Notes: generated by a model not told the origin, from the letters alone. 64,000 nucleotides of DNA from Aureimonas sp. SA4125 (GCF_019973775.1 NZ_AP025032.1:2604001-2668000), one strand, 5' to 3'; positions 1-9,762 are shown, counted from the stretch's first letter. Numbers and translations: made by a program.

Positions 1-23
1 TTCACAGGCAAGCCAGGGGAACG

Positions 24-893
24 ATGACCACTAAGCTTCGCTCGCCGTCCGAGACCCTTCGCTTCGGCCTGTTCCTCGGCACGCCGACGCTGATCTGGCA
101 GGTCGCGTTCTTCCTGGTGCCGCTTGGGTTCCTCGTGGCCATGACGTTCTGGTCGGTGCGCAGTTTCCGGCTGACGCCCGACTTCACCCTCGCCAACTGG
201 ACGATGATCCTCAACGCCGGCTTCTTTCGCAGCGCCTTCGTCTACACCTTCCTGATGTCGCTTCTGGCGGGCCTCATCGCGAGCCTCGCCGCCTTCCCCG
301 TGGCCTACGCCCTCACCTTCCGGGTCAGTCCGGGCCTCAAGCGGCTGCTGGTGTTCATGCTGGTCGTGCCCTTCTTCACCAGCTTCCCCGTGCGCGTCTA
401 CTCGATGCAGATCTTCTTCAGCCCAAGCGGGATCATCAACACCGCGCTGGCGCCGCTCGGGCTCGGGCCGATCAGCGTTCTCAACTCGCCGACCGGAACG
501 ATGATCGGCTTTTTGACGCTCACCGCGCCACTGGTGATCCTCCTTCAGACCATCGCGCTCGGCGCCGTCGACCGGCAGTTGATCGAGGCGGCGCACAATC
601 TGCGCTGCGGCCGGCTGCGGACGATCTTCACCGTCATCATCCCCTCGGCCCGCGTCGGCCTCGTCGTGGCCGGCGCCTTCGCCTTCGTGCTCGCCTTCGG
701 TGACTATATCAGCCCGCAATTCCTCGGCGGCTCGAACCCGCCGACGCTATCGATCCTGATCGCCGACCAGGTGAAATCAGGCAATCACTGGCCGCGCGCC
801 TCGGTCGTCGCGGTGATCATGATCGCCACGCTGATGCTGGTCCTCGGCGTGCTCCTGAAGCTTGCCTATGGCGGACGGAGAGCGGCGCGATGA
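24..893 (+). CDS. ABC transporter permease, PotB-like
   Basis: First inner-membrane permease of a spermidine/putrescine-type (PotABC-like) ABC importer; 289 aa with about six hydrophobic segments. A cytoplasmic EAA loop is visible near residue 190 (EAAHNLRCG followed by IIP), the part that docks the ATPase. The start follows an AGGGGA ribosome site. It overlaps the next permease by 4 bp (ATGA), so the two are translationally coupled. The binding-protein gene is not in the window and probably lies just upstream. The substrate cannot be read from the permease; the amidohydrolase and creatininase downstream suggest a nitrogenous compound. Confidence 0.9.
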   Translation: MTTKLRSPSETLRFGLFLGTPTLIWQVAFFLVPLGFLVAMTFWSVRSFRLTPDFTLANWTMILNAGFFRSAFVYTFLMSLLAGLIASLAAFPVAYALTFRVSPGLKRLLVFMLVVPFFTSFPVRVYSMQIFFSPSGIINTALAPLGLGPISVLNSPTGTMIGFLTLTAPLVILLQTIALGAVDRQLIEAAHNLRCGRLRTIFTVIIPSARVGLVVAGAFAFVLAFGDYISPQFLGGSNPPTLSILIADQVKSGNHWPRASVVAVIMIATLMLVLGVLLKLAYGGRRAAR

Positions 894-1714
894 GCCGCAT
901 CCGGCTCACGGACGCGCTGCGTGCCTTCGCGCTCTATGGCTGGCTGGTGGTGGTGTTCGCCTTTGTCTTCGCGCCGATCGCCTCGACGGTGATCTTCTCC
1001 TTCAATGCCGACCGCTTTCCGAGCCTGCCCTGGGGCGGCTTCAGCCTCGAATGGTACCGCGCGGTCTTTGCCGACGAGACAGTGCGGCGCAGCTTCGGCA
1101 ACAGCCTCGTCGTCGCCGGCGCCTCCTCGGTGATCGCGACCTTCCTCGGCTTCACCGCCGCCTATGTCGACTACCGGTTCCGCTTTCTCGGCAAGCAGGT
1201 CTACATGGCCATCGCCGCGCTGCCGCCGACCGTGCCGGTGGTGATCCTCGGGGTCGCCATGCTGACCTTCCAGGGCCGCATCGGCCTGTCAGGCACGCTG
1301 TCCGGCATCGTCGCCGCGCATGTGGTCATCGCCGCGCCTTTTGCCATGGCGCTCATACGCATGCGGCTCTCGGACCTCGACCCCGATCTCGAGCCGGCCG
1401 CCTGGAACCTCGGCGCCGGCTCCTGGTCGACGCTGCGCCAGATCATCCTGCCGTTCACGCTGCCGGCGATCGTGGCGGCGCTGTTCATCACCGCCTCGGT
1501 GTCGTTCGACGAGTTCATGATCGCCTGGTTCATCTCCGGCCTCAACGAGACATTGCCGGTACGGGTGCTGGCCATGCTGCAGGGCCAGGTCAGCCCGCGG
1601 ATCAACGCCGTCGGCGCGCTCGCCTTCGCTGTCAGCACGATCCTCGTCGTGCTCGCCCAGCTCATCATTGCGCGCCGCGTCTCGCTTGGCCGCATCAGGG
1701 GAATGCGCCCATGA
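890..1714 (+). CDS. ABC transporter permease, PotC-like
   Basis: Second permease of the PotABC-like importer, 274 aa, about six membrane segments. The EAA-type loop reads EPAAWNLGAG near residue 167, a typical PotC variant. It overlaps the upstream permease by 4 bp and the downstream ATPase gene by 4 bp (ATGA at 1711-1714), so the three genes form one tightly packed operon. Confidence 0.9.
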   Translation: MSRIRLTDALRAFALYGWLVVVFAFVFAPIASTVIFSFNADRFPSLPWGGFSLEWYRAVFADETVRRSFGNSLVVAGASSVIATFLGFTAAYVDYRFRFLGKQVYMAIAALPPTVPVVILGVAMLTFQGRIGLSGTLSGIVAAHVVIAAPFAMALIRMRLSDLDPDLEPAAWNLGAGSWSTLRQIILPFTLPAIVAALFITASVSFDEFMIAWFISGLNETLPVRVLAMLQGQVSPRINAVGALAFAVSTILVVLAQLIIARRVSLGRIRGMRP

Positions 1715-2799
1715 CCGTGACCATGGTCGAGATCGACCGCCTCGCCAAACGCTATGACGGGCATCTGGCCGTTGCCGACGTTTCGCTGACGATCGAGAAG
1801 GGCGAGTTCATCGCGCTGATGGGTCCCTCCGGCTGCGGCAAGACGACGACGCTCAGGATGATCGCCGGGCTCGACACGCCGAGCGAGGGCGAGATCCGGA
1901 TCTGGGGCCGGCGCATCAACGACGATCCGCCCTGGGCCCGCGACACGCCGCTGGTCTGGCAGAACTACGCGCTCTTTCCTTTCCTCTCGGTGCGGCAGAA
2001 CGTCGAGTTCGGGCTGAAGCAGCGCGGCATGCCGGGACCGGAGCGCGCGAAGAAGGCCGGCGAGTGGATGGAGCGCATGGGCATCGCCGCCCTTGGCGAT
2101 CGCTCGCCCGCGCAGCTCTCCGGCGGCCAGCGCCAGCGCGTGGCACTGGCGCGGGCGCTCGCGACCGAGCCGGAAATGCTGCTGCTCGACGAGCCGCTGA
2201 GCGCGCTCGACCCGCACCTCAAGGTCAAGATGCAGGCCGAGCTGGTGCGCCTGCACCGCGAACTCGGCATCACCTTCGTCTGCGTCACCCACAGCCACTC
2301 CGAGGCCTTCGCCATGGCCGACCGGGTGGTGATCATGAACGAGGGCCGGGTCGAGCAGATCGGAACGCCGCGCGAGATCCACCGCGCCGCCGCCAGCCGC
2401 TTCGTTGCCGAGTTCATCGGCGGCTCCAATCTGCTCACGGGCCCGATCGCGCCGGCCGATGCAGGACAGGTCGCGATCGACACGGGCCTCGGGCGCGTCG
2501 TCGTGGCGAAGGATCCGGCCGCGACCGAGATGCCCCTCGGGACAGCCGCCACGCTCGTCGTCGCCGCCGACCGCATCGGCGTTTCCCGTGACCGGCGGGG
2601 ACTGGCGAACGAGGTCGCCGCGCAGGTCACGACCATGGAATTCGTCGGGTCGACGGTCACCGTCTTCCTCGAGGCTCCGGGCAGCACCGAGCTCAGCGCC
2701 CAGATCTCCTCGCGCGACCTCGACACCATGCCGCTCGCGGCAGGCGATCCGGTCTTCGCGGCCTGGCCGGCCGATGCCGGCTACTTCCTCCAAGCTTGA
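1711..2799 (+). CDS. ABC transporter ATP-binding protein, PotA-like
   Basis: ATPase that energises the two permeases before it; 362 aa. Visible in order: Walker A GPSGCGKTT (about 38-46), Q-loop WQNYALFPF, signature LSGGQRQRV, Walker B LLLLDEP, and the switch His in VTHSH. The C-terminal third is a TOBE-type domain typical of PotA/MalK proteins. An in-frame extension upstream to 862 is only the overlapping permease read in another frame; the ATG at 1711, overlapping the permease stop by 4 bp, is the real start. Confidence 0.93.
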   Translation: MTVTMVEIDRLAKRYDGHLAVADVSLTIEKGEFIALMGPSGCGKTTTLRMIAGLDTPSEGEIRIWGRRINDDPPWARDTPLVWQNYALFPFLSVRQNVEFGLKQRGMPGPERAKKAGEWMERMGIAALGDRSPAQLSGGQRQRVALARALATEPEMLLLDEPLSALDPHLKVKMQAELVRLHRELGITFVCVTHSHSEAFAMADRVVIMNEGRVEQIGTPREIHRAAASRFVAEFIGGSNLLTGPIAPADAGQVAIDTGLGRVVVAKDPAATEMPLGTAATLVVAADRIGVSRDRRGLANEVAAQVTTMEFVGSTVTVFLEAPGSTELSAQISSRDLDTMPLAAGDPVFAAWPADAGYFLQA

Positions 2800-2813
2800 A
2801 CACCGGAGCCTGC

Positions 2814-4319
2814 ATGTCGATCTTCATCAAGAACGCAACCATCCTCGCCATGGACGGCAAGCACGGCGACACGCCGTTCACCGGCGACATGCTCGTCGAG
2901 GGCGCCCGCATCGCGGCGATCGGAGTGGGTCTTGAAGCGCCGGACGGTGCGACCGTCATCGACGGCACCGGCAAGCTGGTGATGCCGGGACTCGTCAACG
3001 CCCATCTTCACTCCAACGAGGCCCTCTTCAAGGGCCGCTACGACAACATGCCCCTCGAAGTCTGGATGCTCTACGCCTACCCGCTGCTGGGCGCCAAGGC
3101 GTTGCCGCCGCGGCTGGTTTATCTGCGCTCGATGCTGGTGGCGATGGAATCGCTGCGCACCGGTGTCACCACGATCACCGACGACCTCTACGAGAGCCCG
3201 CGGCAGGAGATGGACCTGCTCGGCGCGGCGATCGACGCCTACGACGATGTCGGCATTCGCGCCACCGTCTCGGCCCATGTCGTCGACCGCAATTTTCTCG
3301 ATACCATCCCGTTCACCCGTACCACCGTGCCGGCCGAGCTGCAGGCCACGGTCGACGCGCTGCCCCTTCCCAAGGTCGCCGACTATGTCGCCTTCGCCAC
3401 GGAGGCGCACGGCCGCTTCCACGGCCGCGCCGACCGTATCCGTTTCATGCTCGCTCCGTCGGCCCCGCAGCGTTGCACGCCGGAACTGATGCTCGCCTCC
3501 AACGATCTCGCAAGGCAGTGGGGCGTGCCCTTCCACACCCATATCGTCGAGACCAAGGTGCAGAACGTGACCGGGCCGGAATTCTATGGCAAGTCGCTGA
3601 TCGCCTACATGGCCGAGCTCGATCTTCTGCATCCTTGGACCACCATCGCGCATTCGATCTGGGTCACGGACGCCGATATCGCGCTGATGGGCAAGGCGGG
3701 CGTCTCGATCGTCCACAACACCATCTCCAACCAGAAGCTCGGCGCCGGCGTCGCGCCGGTCCGCAAGCTACTGGACGCCGGCGTCCATGTCGGCCTCGGC
3801 TCCGATGGCATCTCCACCAACGACACGCCGCGCATGTTCGACGTGATGAAGGCGACCGGCCTCGTCCACAAGGTCAACAATCCGGAATGGACGCGCTGGC
3901 TGACCGCCGGCGAGGTGCTGCATGCTGGCACGATCGGCGGCGCCCGCACCGCCCTCCTGCACGACGAGACCGGGTCGCTCGAGCCCGGCAAGAAGGCCGA
4001 CTTCCTGATCCTCGACATGGCGACGGCAAGCTTCACGCCGCTGAACGATATCCGCAACCACCTCGTCTACTGCGAAAACGGCTCGTCGATCCTCGCCGTC
4101 TACGTCAATGGCGAGATGGTCTGTGAGAACGGCAGACTGACCAGGGTCGACGAGGCGGCCCTGCTCGCCGAGCTGCGCGGCCTGATGCCGGAATTCCAAG
4201 CCTACACACTCGGCGTCGAGGCGGCCAACCGGGTGTTCGAGCCGCATTTCTCGGACATCGTGCGTCGCTGCTCGGCCATGGATGTCGGCCTGACGCGCTG
4301 GGCGTCGGACCTGAACTGA
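2814..4319 (+). CDS. Amidohydrolase/deaminase (COG0402 family)
   Basis: Metal-dependent hydrolase of the cytosine deaminase/AtzA-TrzN branch, 501 aa, acting on an amidine, aminoheterocycle or cyclic amide. The metal and catalytic set is present: HLH at residues 64-66, His in FHTHIVE, His in AHSIW and Asp in GLGSDG. An ATG at 2814 with GGAG six bases upstream was preferred over a TTG at 2796 that overlaps the ATPase stop. It is followed by a creatininase-family gene with overlapping stop/start, so the two enzymes probably act on one pathway fed by the ABC importer. The substrate is unknown; creatinine or guanine-like deaminase activity is possible but unproven. Confidence 0.85.
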   Translation: MSIFIKNATILAMDGKHGDTPFTGDMLVEGARIAAIGVGLEAPDGATVIDGTGKLVMPGLVNAHLHSNEALFKGRYDNMPLEVWMLYAYPLLGAKALPPRLVYLRSMLVAMESLRTGVTTITDDLYESPRQEMDLLGAAIDAYDDVGIRATVSAHVVDRNFLDTIPFTRTTVPAELQATVDALPLPKVADYVAFATEAHGRFHGRADRIRFMLAPSAPQRCTPELMLASNDLARQWGVPFHTHIVETKVQNVTGPEFYGKSLIAYMAELDLLHPWTTIAHSIWVTDADIALMGKAGVSIVHNTISNQKLGAGVAPVRKLLDAGVHVGLGSDGISTNDTPRMFDVMKATGLVHKVNNPEWTRWLTAGEVLHAGTIGGARTALLHDETGSLEPGKKADFLILDMATASFTPLNDIRNHLVYCENGSSILAVYVNGEMVCENGRLTRVDEAALLAELRGLMPEFQAYTLGVEAANRVFEPHFSDIVRRCSAMDVGLTRWASDLN

Positions 4320-5101
4320 TGGAACCCGCAATGAAGCGCATCAAGCTCGCCGACATGACCTGGATGGAGTTCGACGCCCGCGTGCGGGACGAGAATCCGA
4401 TTGTTCTCCTGCCCGTCGGCTCGACCGAGCAGCATGGGCCGCATCTGCCGCTGTCGACTGACGTCATCCTGCCCGAAGCGGTATCGATGCTTGTGGCCGA
4501 GGCGCTGGGCGCGATCGTCATGCCCGCCGTACCCTTCGGCTACAAATCCCAGCCCAAGACGGGCGGCGGCAACCATTTCCCCGGAACGATCAGTCTCGAC
4601 GCGTCGACGCTGATCGCCGTGCTCCGCGACGTCGTCAACGAACTTGCCCGCCACGGCGTGCGCAAGGTCGTCCTGATGGACGGGCACATGGAGAACCAGT
4701 GGTTCATCACCGAAGCGATCGATCTCGCCTTGCGCGACCAGCGCCGCGAGGGGATCACGGACCTTCGTGTGGTCAAGCTCGGCTATTGGGAATTCATCAA
4801 TGCCGAAACTGAGGCGGTGCTGTTTCCCGATGGGCTCCTCAGCTGGGCGCTGGAACATGCGGCCGTGATGGAGACCTCGGTCATGCTGCATCTTCGTCCG
4901 GACCTTGTTCGCGCCGACGCCATCCCAAACAACCCGCCGGCGGATTTCCCGCTCTACGACATCTTCCCCTTCGATCTCGCGCCCATCCCACCTGACGGGG
5001 TCCTGAGCTCACCAGCCTCGGCCACCGCCGAAAAAGGCCGGCATGTCCTCGGCCAGGTCGTTCCCGACATTGTCTCGGCACTCGGAAAGGCCTTCGCGTG
5101 A
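4319..5101 (+). CDS. Creatininase family protein (creatinine amidohydrolase-like)
   Basis: 260 aa, close to the length of Pseudomonas creatininase. Glu37, His39 and Asp48 (in the GSTEQHGPHLPL...TD block) and His123 and Glu125 (DGHMEN) line up, at a constant offset of three, with the five metal ligands known for creatininase. FPGTISL is the family block. The ATG at 4319 overlaps the amidohydrolase stop; a second ATG at 4331 is possible. The family also includes hydrolases of other cyclic amides (for example mycofactocin and riboflavin-pathway relatives), so creatinine is a good guess, not a proven substrate. Confidence 0.85.
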   Translation: MEPAMKRIKLADMTWMEFDARVRDENPIVLLPVGSTEQHGPHLPLSTDVILPEAVSMLVAEALGAIVMPAVPFGYKSQPKTGGGNHFPGTISLDASTLIAVLRDVVNELARHGVRKVVLMDGHMENQWFITEAIDLALRDQRREGITDLRVVKLGYWEFINAETEAVLFPDGLLSWALEHAAVMETSVMLHLRPDLVRADAIPNNPPADFPLYDIFPFDLAPIPPDGVLSSPASATAEKGRHVLGQVVPDIVSALGKAFA

Positions 5102-5329
5102 AAACGACCGACGCGGCACCGATCTTGCGTCTTGTTGGAGGAAGGCCGCCGTAACGGAGCGCCAGATCATGCCGAAGATTGCCTCGCCCCCGCTGCTGGT
5201 CGGTGAAAACCTGTCGGTCGCGCTACCGCGCGGCATGGACCGGCCGACTCGTCGCCTCGATGTTCCCGTGGGCCTTCGCGGCAGGGATATCGCCTACACC
5301 AGGCAGGTGATGAGCGACCGGCTACGCTG

Positions 5330-5668
5330 GCTGCACCCGATCAGAGAAGAGAAGAGATCCGCTGGGAGTATTTCTGGTTCGGCGAACGCGACATGCAGGT
5401 GAAGATGGTGCCGCGCCTCTACGCCCTCGCTCCCGGCGCCCTCACCCGGCCTGTCCGGCCGCGGCGTGCTGACGGGCTCGATGCTGGGTTCCATCCCCGC
5501 CGAATGGGCGATGGGCGTGCCGGACGAGGATTTGTCACTGCGGCTCGAGCCGCTGCGTTCCGCGCCCTTCCACATGCGCTTCGGCCCAAGACTGTCGCTG
5601 CGCTATCACCGCACGCTCAACAATATCGCTGCCCGCCGCGCCGGGGCGCCGCTGCCCCCCATGCTTGA
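5330..5668 (+). pseudogene. Remnant of a FAD-dependent oxidoreductase (DAO family)
   Basis: Two reading frames joined by a frameshift near 5440-5460 together resemble the C-terminus of D-amino-acid/sarcosine/glycine oxidase-like enzymes. The first frame gives IRWEYFWFGERD...RLYALAPG; the second gives LSGRGVLTGSMLG...EWAMG followed by an RSAPFH-type tail. The FAD-binding N-terminal half is absent, so this is a truncated and frameshifted fragment. It lies directly behind a creatininase-family gene. Creatinine breakdown classically ends in a DAO-family sarcosine oxidase, so it may be a lost pathway step; that link is inference. Boundaries are approximate. Confidence 0.55.
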
Positions 5669-6086
5669 TGGCAACGGCAGGAGCGAAGGCGGCAACGACG
5701 TGACCCCTGACAAGGTCAGCGATATCGTCGGCATCGTCGATGGCATCATCGTCGCGGTGGAGCGGTAACGAAACTTTTTGTTCGCCCTCCCGGCCGGGAC
5801 GACGACCAGCACCCCCCCTATCGGCAGCGATCTCGATCCAGCCGACCGGCGATCGCTTCGGCGGCGCGCTTTGCGCCTCGCCGCATCCGAGGCGCTGGAG
5901 ACGATCGGGCGGGCGGATACGGCGACGGCCCGAGTGGAGGCGAGGCGGCGGCGCGGCGATGAAGCGGCACGTCCGGACTGGACGCGAGGGTGCCGCCTGG
6001 CGCATGACAGGCATCTGAGTGAGAGCGGCGGAAACGCCGCCACGGCAAGCGCCACCAGCACAGAAAACAGACGGAGAGGACATTCG
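5669..6086. other. Non-coding stretch
   Basis: Sequence between the oxidoreductase remnant and the small Lys-rich gene. Short open frames exist on both strands but none shows a recognisable domain or a good ribosome site. No hairpin terminator was seen. Confidence 0.4.
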
Positions 6087-6230
6087 ATGGCGAGAAAGCC
6101 CAATTTCGATTTCGAGCGCCAGGAGCGTGACAAGGCAAAAGCCGCCAAGAAAGCCGCCAAGGCAGAAGCCAAAAGCGCGAAGAAAGATGACGAGCCGGAA
6201 ACCGGCGAGGCAAGTCCGCCCGAAGACTGA
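6087..6230 (+). CDS. Small Lys/Ala-rich conserved protein
   Basis: 47-aa, very basic protein starting MARKPNFDFER, with a run of KAAK repeats and an acidic, Pro-containing tail. The start is set by GGAGAGGA just upstream of ATG 6087. Short proteins with this MARKPN(Y/F)xFER opening are, as recalled, widespread in Rhizobiales and of unknown function. It is probably cytoplasmic; nucleic-acid binding would fit the charge but is not shown. It is monocistronic. Confidence 0.6.
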   Translation: MARKPNFDFERQERDKAKAAKKAAKAEAKSAKKDDEPETGEASPPED

Positions 6231-6676
6231 TCAAACTTTTGACAAGGGCCCGGCGGCAGGGCCCAGCGACCGGGCACAGCGAGACAGCACCGCGAGACGG
6301 CAGGGGCAAGCCCGATGCGGGCCCTGCCGGAAGCCGTTGCTCGCGCCGCGCTCGGACTGCGGGTCAGCACCGGCACCGCCAGGGCTGCCGGGGAGCCAGC
6401 ATGCGCTGGGAGGCCCTGTCGCCCCGGCAGAGCGCTGATCGGTGCCACAGCTTGCTTCCTCGACAGCCGCGCACCCTGCAAGGGTACGGCAGGGGCTGAC
6501 CGGCGTTTTCGCCTTCGCACTCGGGGAATGGCGCGAACGCCACCGAGGGCTATGAGTGAGGGCTGCCGGCGAAACGTCTTCCGCTCGACAACGGGAAGGC
6601 TGACCGGCGGCCTGCCATGCCCCCCGCCCGACGATCGCCGTTCTGCAGCCGGATGGGCTCCTACGGCGGACTCCGG
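6231..6676. other. Non-coding stretch
   Basis: Lies between the Lys-rich gene and the convergent cupin gene. Open frames here have no recognisable motif or ribosome site. GGGCCC occurs twice at 6248-6266, but no T-tract follows. Confidence 0.4.
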
Positions 6677-7072
6677 TTACTTCCGGTAGTCCGCGTCTCT
6701 CACATGATCGAGCCAGTCGACGCTCGTCCCATCCAGAGCCTCGGCGATGGCGATATGGGTCATCGCTGTCGTCGGGGTCGCGCCATGCCAGTGTCGCTCG
6801 CCGGGGTCGAACCATACGATATCGCCTGGCCGGATCTCTTCCACCGGCCCCCCGTCGCGCTGAGCCCAGCCGAGCCCGGCCGTGACGATCAGCGTCTGGC
6901 CAAGCGGATGCGTGTGCCAAGCCGTGCGGGCGCCGGGTTCGAAGGTGACCGTCGCGCCGCTGACACGCGCCGGTGCCGCCGCCTTGAAGGGCGCCTCGAG
7001 CCTTACGGAGCCCGTAAAGTACTCAGATGGCCCCCGCGCCGAGAGCTGCGAACCGTTTCGCCTGATCTCCAT
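6677..7072 (-). CDS. Cupin domain protein
   Basis: 131-aa single-domain cupin (COG1917-like). The two cupin motifs are visible: [12 protein letters not shown] (metal-binding His residues, then Gln) and [17 protein letters not shown] (third His). Proteins of this form appear as (R)-mandelonitrile-lyase-like or carboxymuconolactone-associated cupins, so an exact reaction cannot be given. Start ATG 7072 is preceded by GGGGAA. Cytoplasmic, single-gene unit. Confidence 0.85.
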   Translation of the reverse strand: MEIRRNGSQLSARGPSEYFTGSVRLEAPFKAAAPARVSGATVTFEPGARTAWHTHPLGQTLIVTAGLGWAQRDGGPVEEIRPGDIVWFDPGERHWHGATPTTAMTHIAIAEALDGTSVDWLDHVRDADYRK

Positions 7073-7183
7073 CGCATCGTTCCCCTTCTTCGGCTCGCCT
7101 GCTGCGCCAAGCCGCCCATCGCCCGTCGCCTGGCATGGTTCGCTGAATTGCCGCCTTGCGCAACCGGCAATATGAGAAGTCTG

Positions 7184-9211
7184 TCAGGCGGCGCTCGAGG
7201 TGGCGCCGATGGCGTCCGTATCATCGGCCGATCGAATGCAAACGGTGTCGCGGCCTTCTGCCTTGGCTCGGTAGAGCGCGAGATCGGCAGCGCGGAGCAT
7301 TTCCGCGCAATTAGCGAAACCCTTGCCCGAATGCAGCGTGGCGATACCAAGGCTGATCGTCACCACGCCGAAATTGCTGCCGGTATGAACGAGGCCGAGA
7401 GCGCGCACGGCTCGACGGATGGCGTCGGCAGTCTCCAGTGCACCGGAAAGCGGCGTGTTCGGCAGCAAGGCGACAAGTTCCTCACCTCCGTACCGCGCGC
7501 CGACGTCGGCCGGACGTTGCAGCTTCGCCGCGAAGGCCAGGCTGATCTTGCGCAGGCAGTCGTCGCCGGCTTGATGACCATAGACGTCGTTGAAATCCTT
7601 GAAGTGATCGACGTCTATGAGGACGAGGCTGAGATTGTCCGCCTCGCGCACGCATCGCCGAAACTCCCGGGCAAAGGTCTCGTCGAAGGCGCGTCGGTTC
7701 ATCAAGCCGGTCAACCCATCGGTAGCGGCGAGCAGCTTCAGTCGTTTGTTGGCCTCTTCGAGATTGGCCTCGATCGTCTTCCGCCGCGAGATGTCGCGAA
7801 TGACGAACACCGTTCCCCTGCCGTCATCCAGCGGCTTACCCGTCACCTCCACCCAGACGAGGTGACCGGCGCGATGCCGCACCCTGTACTGGACGCCGGA
7901 TATCCACGCGCCGTCCGCCAGGGCGCGCATCATCGCCTTGACCTGCGGCATGTCGTCCTCGAAGGCAATGTCCTCCGGACGTCCGCCGAGAAGTTCATGG
8001 GGCTCCAAGCCGAGAAGCTCGCGGCTGGCAGGAGAGGCGAACACGCGCATGCCGTTCGCATCGAGACAGGTCACGAGGTCGAAGCTGTTCTCTGCCAGCA
8101 GACGGTACTGGGCCTCACGCGCCGCGAGCGCAATTTCCCCGCGGCGGGCTGCGGTCAGTTTGATCGCCATGTCGTCGAGGACGGAGGCCAATTCCCGGAA
8201 TTCCGGTGCCTGCCACGGGCCGATCCGGCTCCGCGTGTCGAAGTTGCCGGCGCCGATGCGGTTTGCGGCAGCGGTCAGCTGGCGGACCGGCAGCACCTGC
8301 ATGAAGAAACCGAACCACCACGTGGTCCAGACGATCAGCGCGATGACGGCCGCCGACAGCGCCATGGCGAGTTGCGCCCTGAGCCGGACGGGCGAGACGA
8401 CGTCGTCCCGCGAGACGCCGACAGCCAGGACGATTCCGGCGCTTTCGGCAGCCGCGATCGAGGAAAAACCGTAGATCCGCTCCTGCCCATCTGGCCCCCG
8501 CGCTTCCGCGACGCCATGTCCGCCACTTTCCAACGCAGCCGTCAAAAGCGGATGGCCCGGCAGCAACCGCGTGAACCCTTCCGGGAAGGACGAGTACTGG
8601 GCAGCGAAGTTGCCGGTCCGAGGATCCAGCATGACCAGGGACTGTCCTGCCGCAGAGACAGGCCCCGTCGTGACCATCAGGTCCTCGAGGTTCATCCCCA
8701 TGAAGATCAATCCCCCGAACTTGCCGTCGGGACCGGGAACCAGCGGCATTGCGGCGACCATCGTCGGAAGGCCGGTATAGCTGCCCACCATGAAGTCGGA
8801 AACGACGAAGGCATCCTTCGACGCCGTCTTCATCCTCTCGAACAAGAGCTTGTTGCCGTAGGGATTGTGGCTCGTCATATGGGTATGGCAGGTGACGATG
8901 CCGGACGCGTTGACGACGCCGATCGTATTGATCTGCGGGTTGGCGGCCTTGACCCGCGCCATGATATTGGCGCACGCGCCGCCCGCGTTGGCCTGGATGC
9001 CCGGCGTATGGCGCAGTGTGTCGAGAAACACCCGGGCGTTCGAGAAAGCCAGCGACTGGCGCTGCGCGGCCATCTCCGCGCCCGCCATCACGTCCTGTCG
9101 CGCCTTCGACAGGGATTCGTTGTAGTCGAACGAGATGGCGGCCGCCGCCAGTCCCACCAGAGGGACGATCGCAACAGCGATCAGCGCCACAAGTCTTGCG
9201 CGCAACCCCAT
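7184..9211 (-). CDS. Membrane diguanylate cyclase (sensor-PAS-GGDEF)
   Basis: Predicted to make cyclic di-GMP. Order of parts in 675 aa: N-terminal membrane helix, periplasmic Cache-like sensor, second helix about 275-300 (WTTWWFGFF), HAMP-like linker, PAS domain (YRLLAENSFDLV) and C-terminal GGDEF domain. The active site reads GGEEL at about 575-579, an active variant. RPAD lies exactly five residues ahead of it, matching the inhibitory I-site RxxD. ATG 9211 gives the usual MxLRxRL opening; a TTG at 9307 with a GGGAG site is an alternative that adds 32 residues. Confidence 0.88.
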   Translation of the reverse strand: MGLRARLVALIAVAIVPLVGLAAAAISFDYNESLSKARQDVMAGAEMAAQRQSLAFSNARVFLDTLRHTPGIQANAGGACANIMARVKAANPQINTIGVVNASGIVTCHTHMTSHNPYGNKLLFERMKTASKDAFVVSDFMVGSYTGLPTMVAAMPLVPGPDGKFGGLIFMGMNLEDLMVTTGPVSAAGQSLVMLDPRTGNFAAQYSSFPEGFTRLLPGHPLLTAALESGGHGVAEARGPDGQERIYGFSSIAAAESAGIVLAVGVSRDDVVSPVRLRAQLAMALSAAVIALIVWTTWWFGFFMQVLPVRQLTAAANRIGAGNFDTRSRIGPWQAPEFRELASVLDDMAIKLTAARRGEIALAAREAQYRLLAENSFDLVTCLDANGMRVFASPASRELLGLEPHELLGGRPEDIAFEDDMPQVKAMMRALADGAWISGVQYRVRHRAGHLVWVEVTGKPLDDGRGTVFVIRDISRRKTIEANLEEANKRLKLLAATDGLTGLMNRRAFDETFAREFRRCVREADNLSLVLIDVDHFKDFNDVYGHQAGDDCLRKISLAFAAKLQRPADVGARYGGEELVALLPNTPLSGALETADAIRRAVRALGLVHTGSNFGVVTISLGIATLHSGKGFANCAEMLRAADLALYRAKAEGRDTVCIRSADDTDAIGATSSAA

Positions 9212-9762
9212 GTTGCCCACGATCGTGCAGACGCGACTGGAACCAATTCCTGTCGCCGCAGGGTCGTCTCTCAAAGATGCCGTGACTGCGTCGGAAGACT
9301 CAAGCAAGGGTCGCTACTCCCGCGTTGCCGGACCGGTCCGTGAACGCAATCGAACGGGAATATCCATACCGCCGGGGCACCTGACCATCCTTGGGCACCG
9401 CACCCGGCCCGCAACGCAGTCGATAGGACACGGCAAGCGACTGAATTTCCAAACCGGATCGGGTCGGTGTCAAGCGCATTGTCGGGTCTCCACACTGGTC
9501 CGTCCGCTCAGCCGTCGCGTGGCTGTTGCGAGGGAAAAGACATCCCCCGCCATCGCGAGGGACGGTGGTCAAGCTCGACCAGCCACCGCGCGACACGGCA
9601 TGTCCCGGGGCATATGAAGCCTCAAATGTCTGAACAAAGCTGCAGGATCGCCACCCGACTTATCGCAGTTTCGGCGCACCCACGGGTCTTGCGCACTGGC
9701 ACCTCGCCCCTTCTGCGATCGGATGGAAATCGCCTCGCCCATCGCCTCCCCGGGGCCATCGC
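9212..9762. other. Non-coding stretch upstream of the cyclase gene
   Basis: Contains the possible TTG-started extension of the cyclase (to 9307) and presumably its promoter. No other gene could be supported on either strand. The terminator of the dehydrogenase gene lies at its right end. Confidence 0.35.

Noticed and set aside
862..1710. N-terminal extension of the PotA-like ATPase
   Set aside because: This stretch is the second permease gene in another frame; the ATP-binding domain starts right after ATG 1711.
6617..9343. A 908-codon plus-strand open frame
   Set aside because: Antisense to the cupin and diguanylate cyclase genes, both with clear motifs; no motif in the frame itself.
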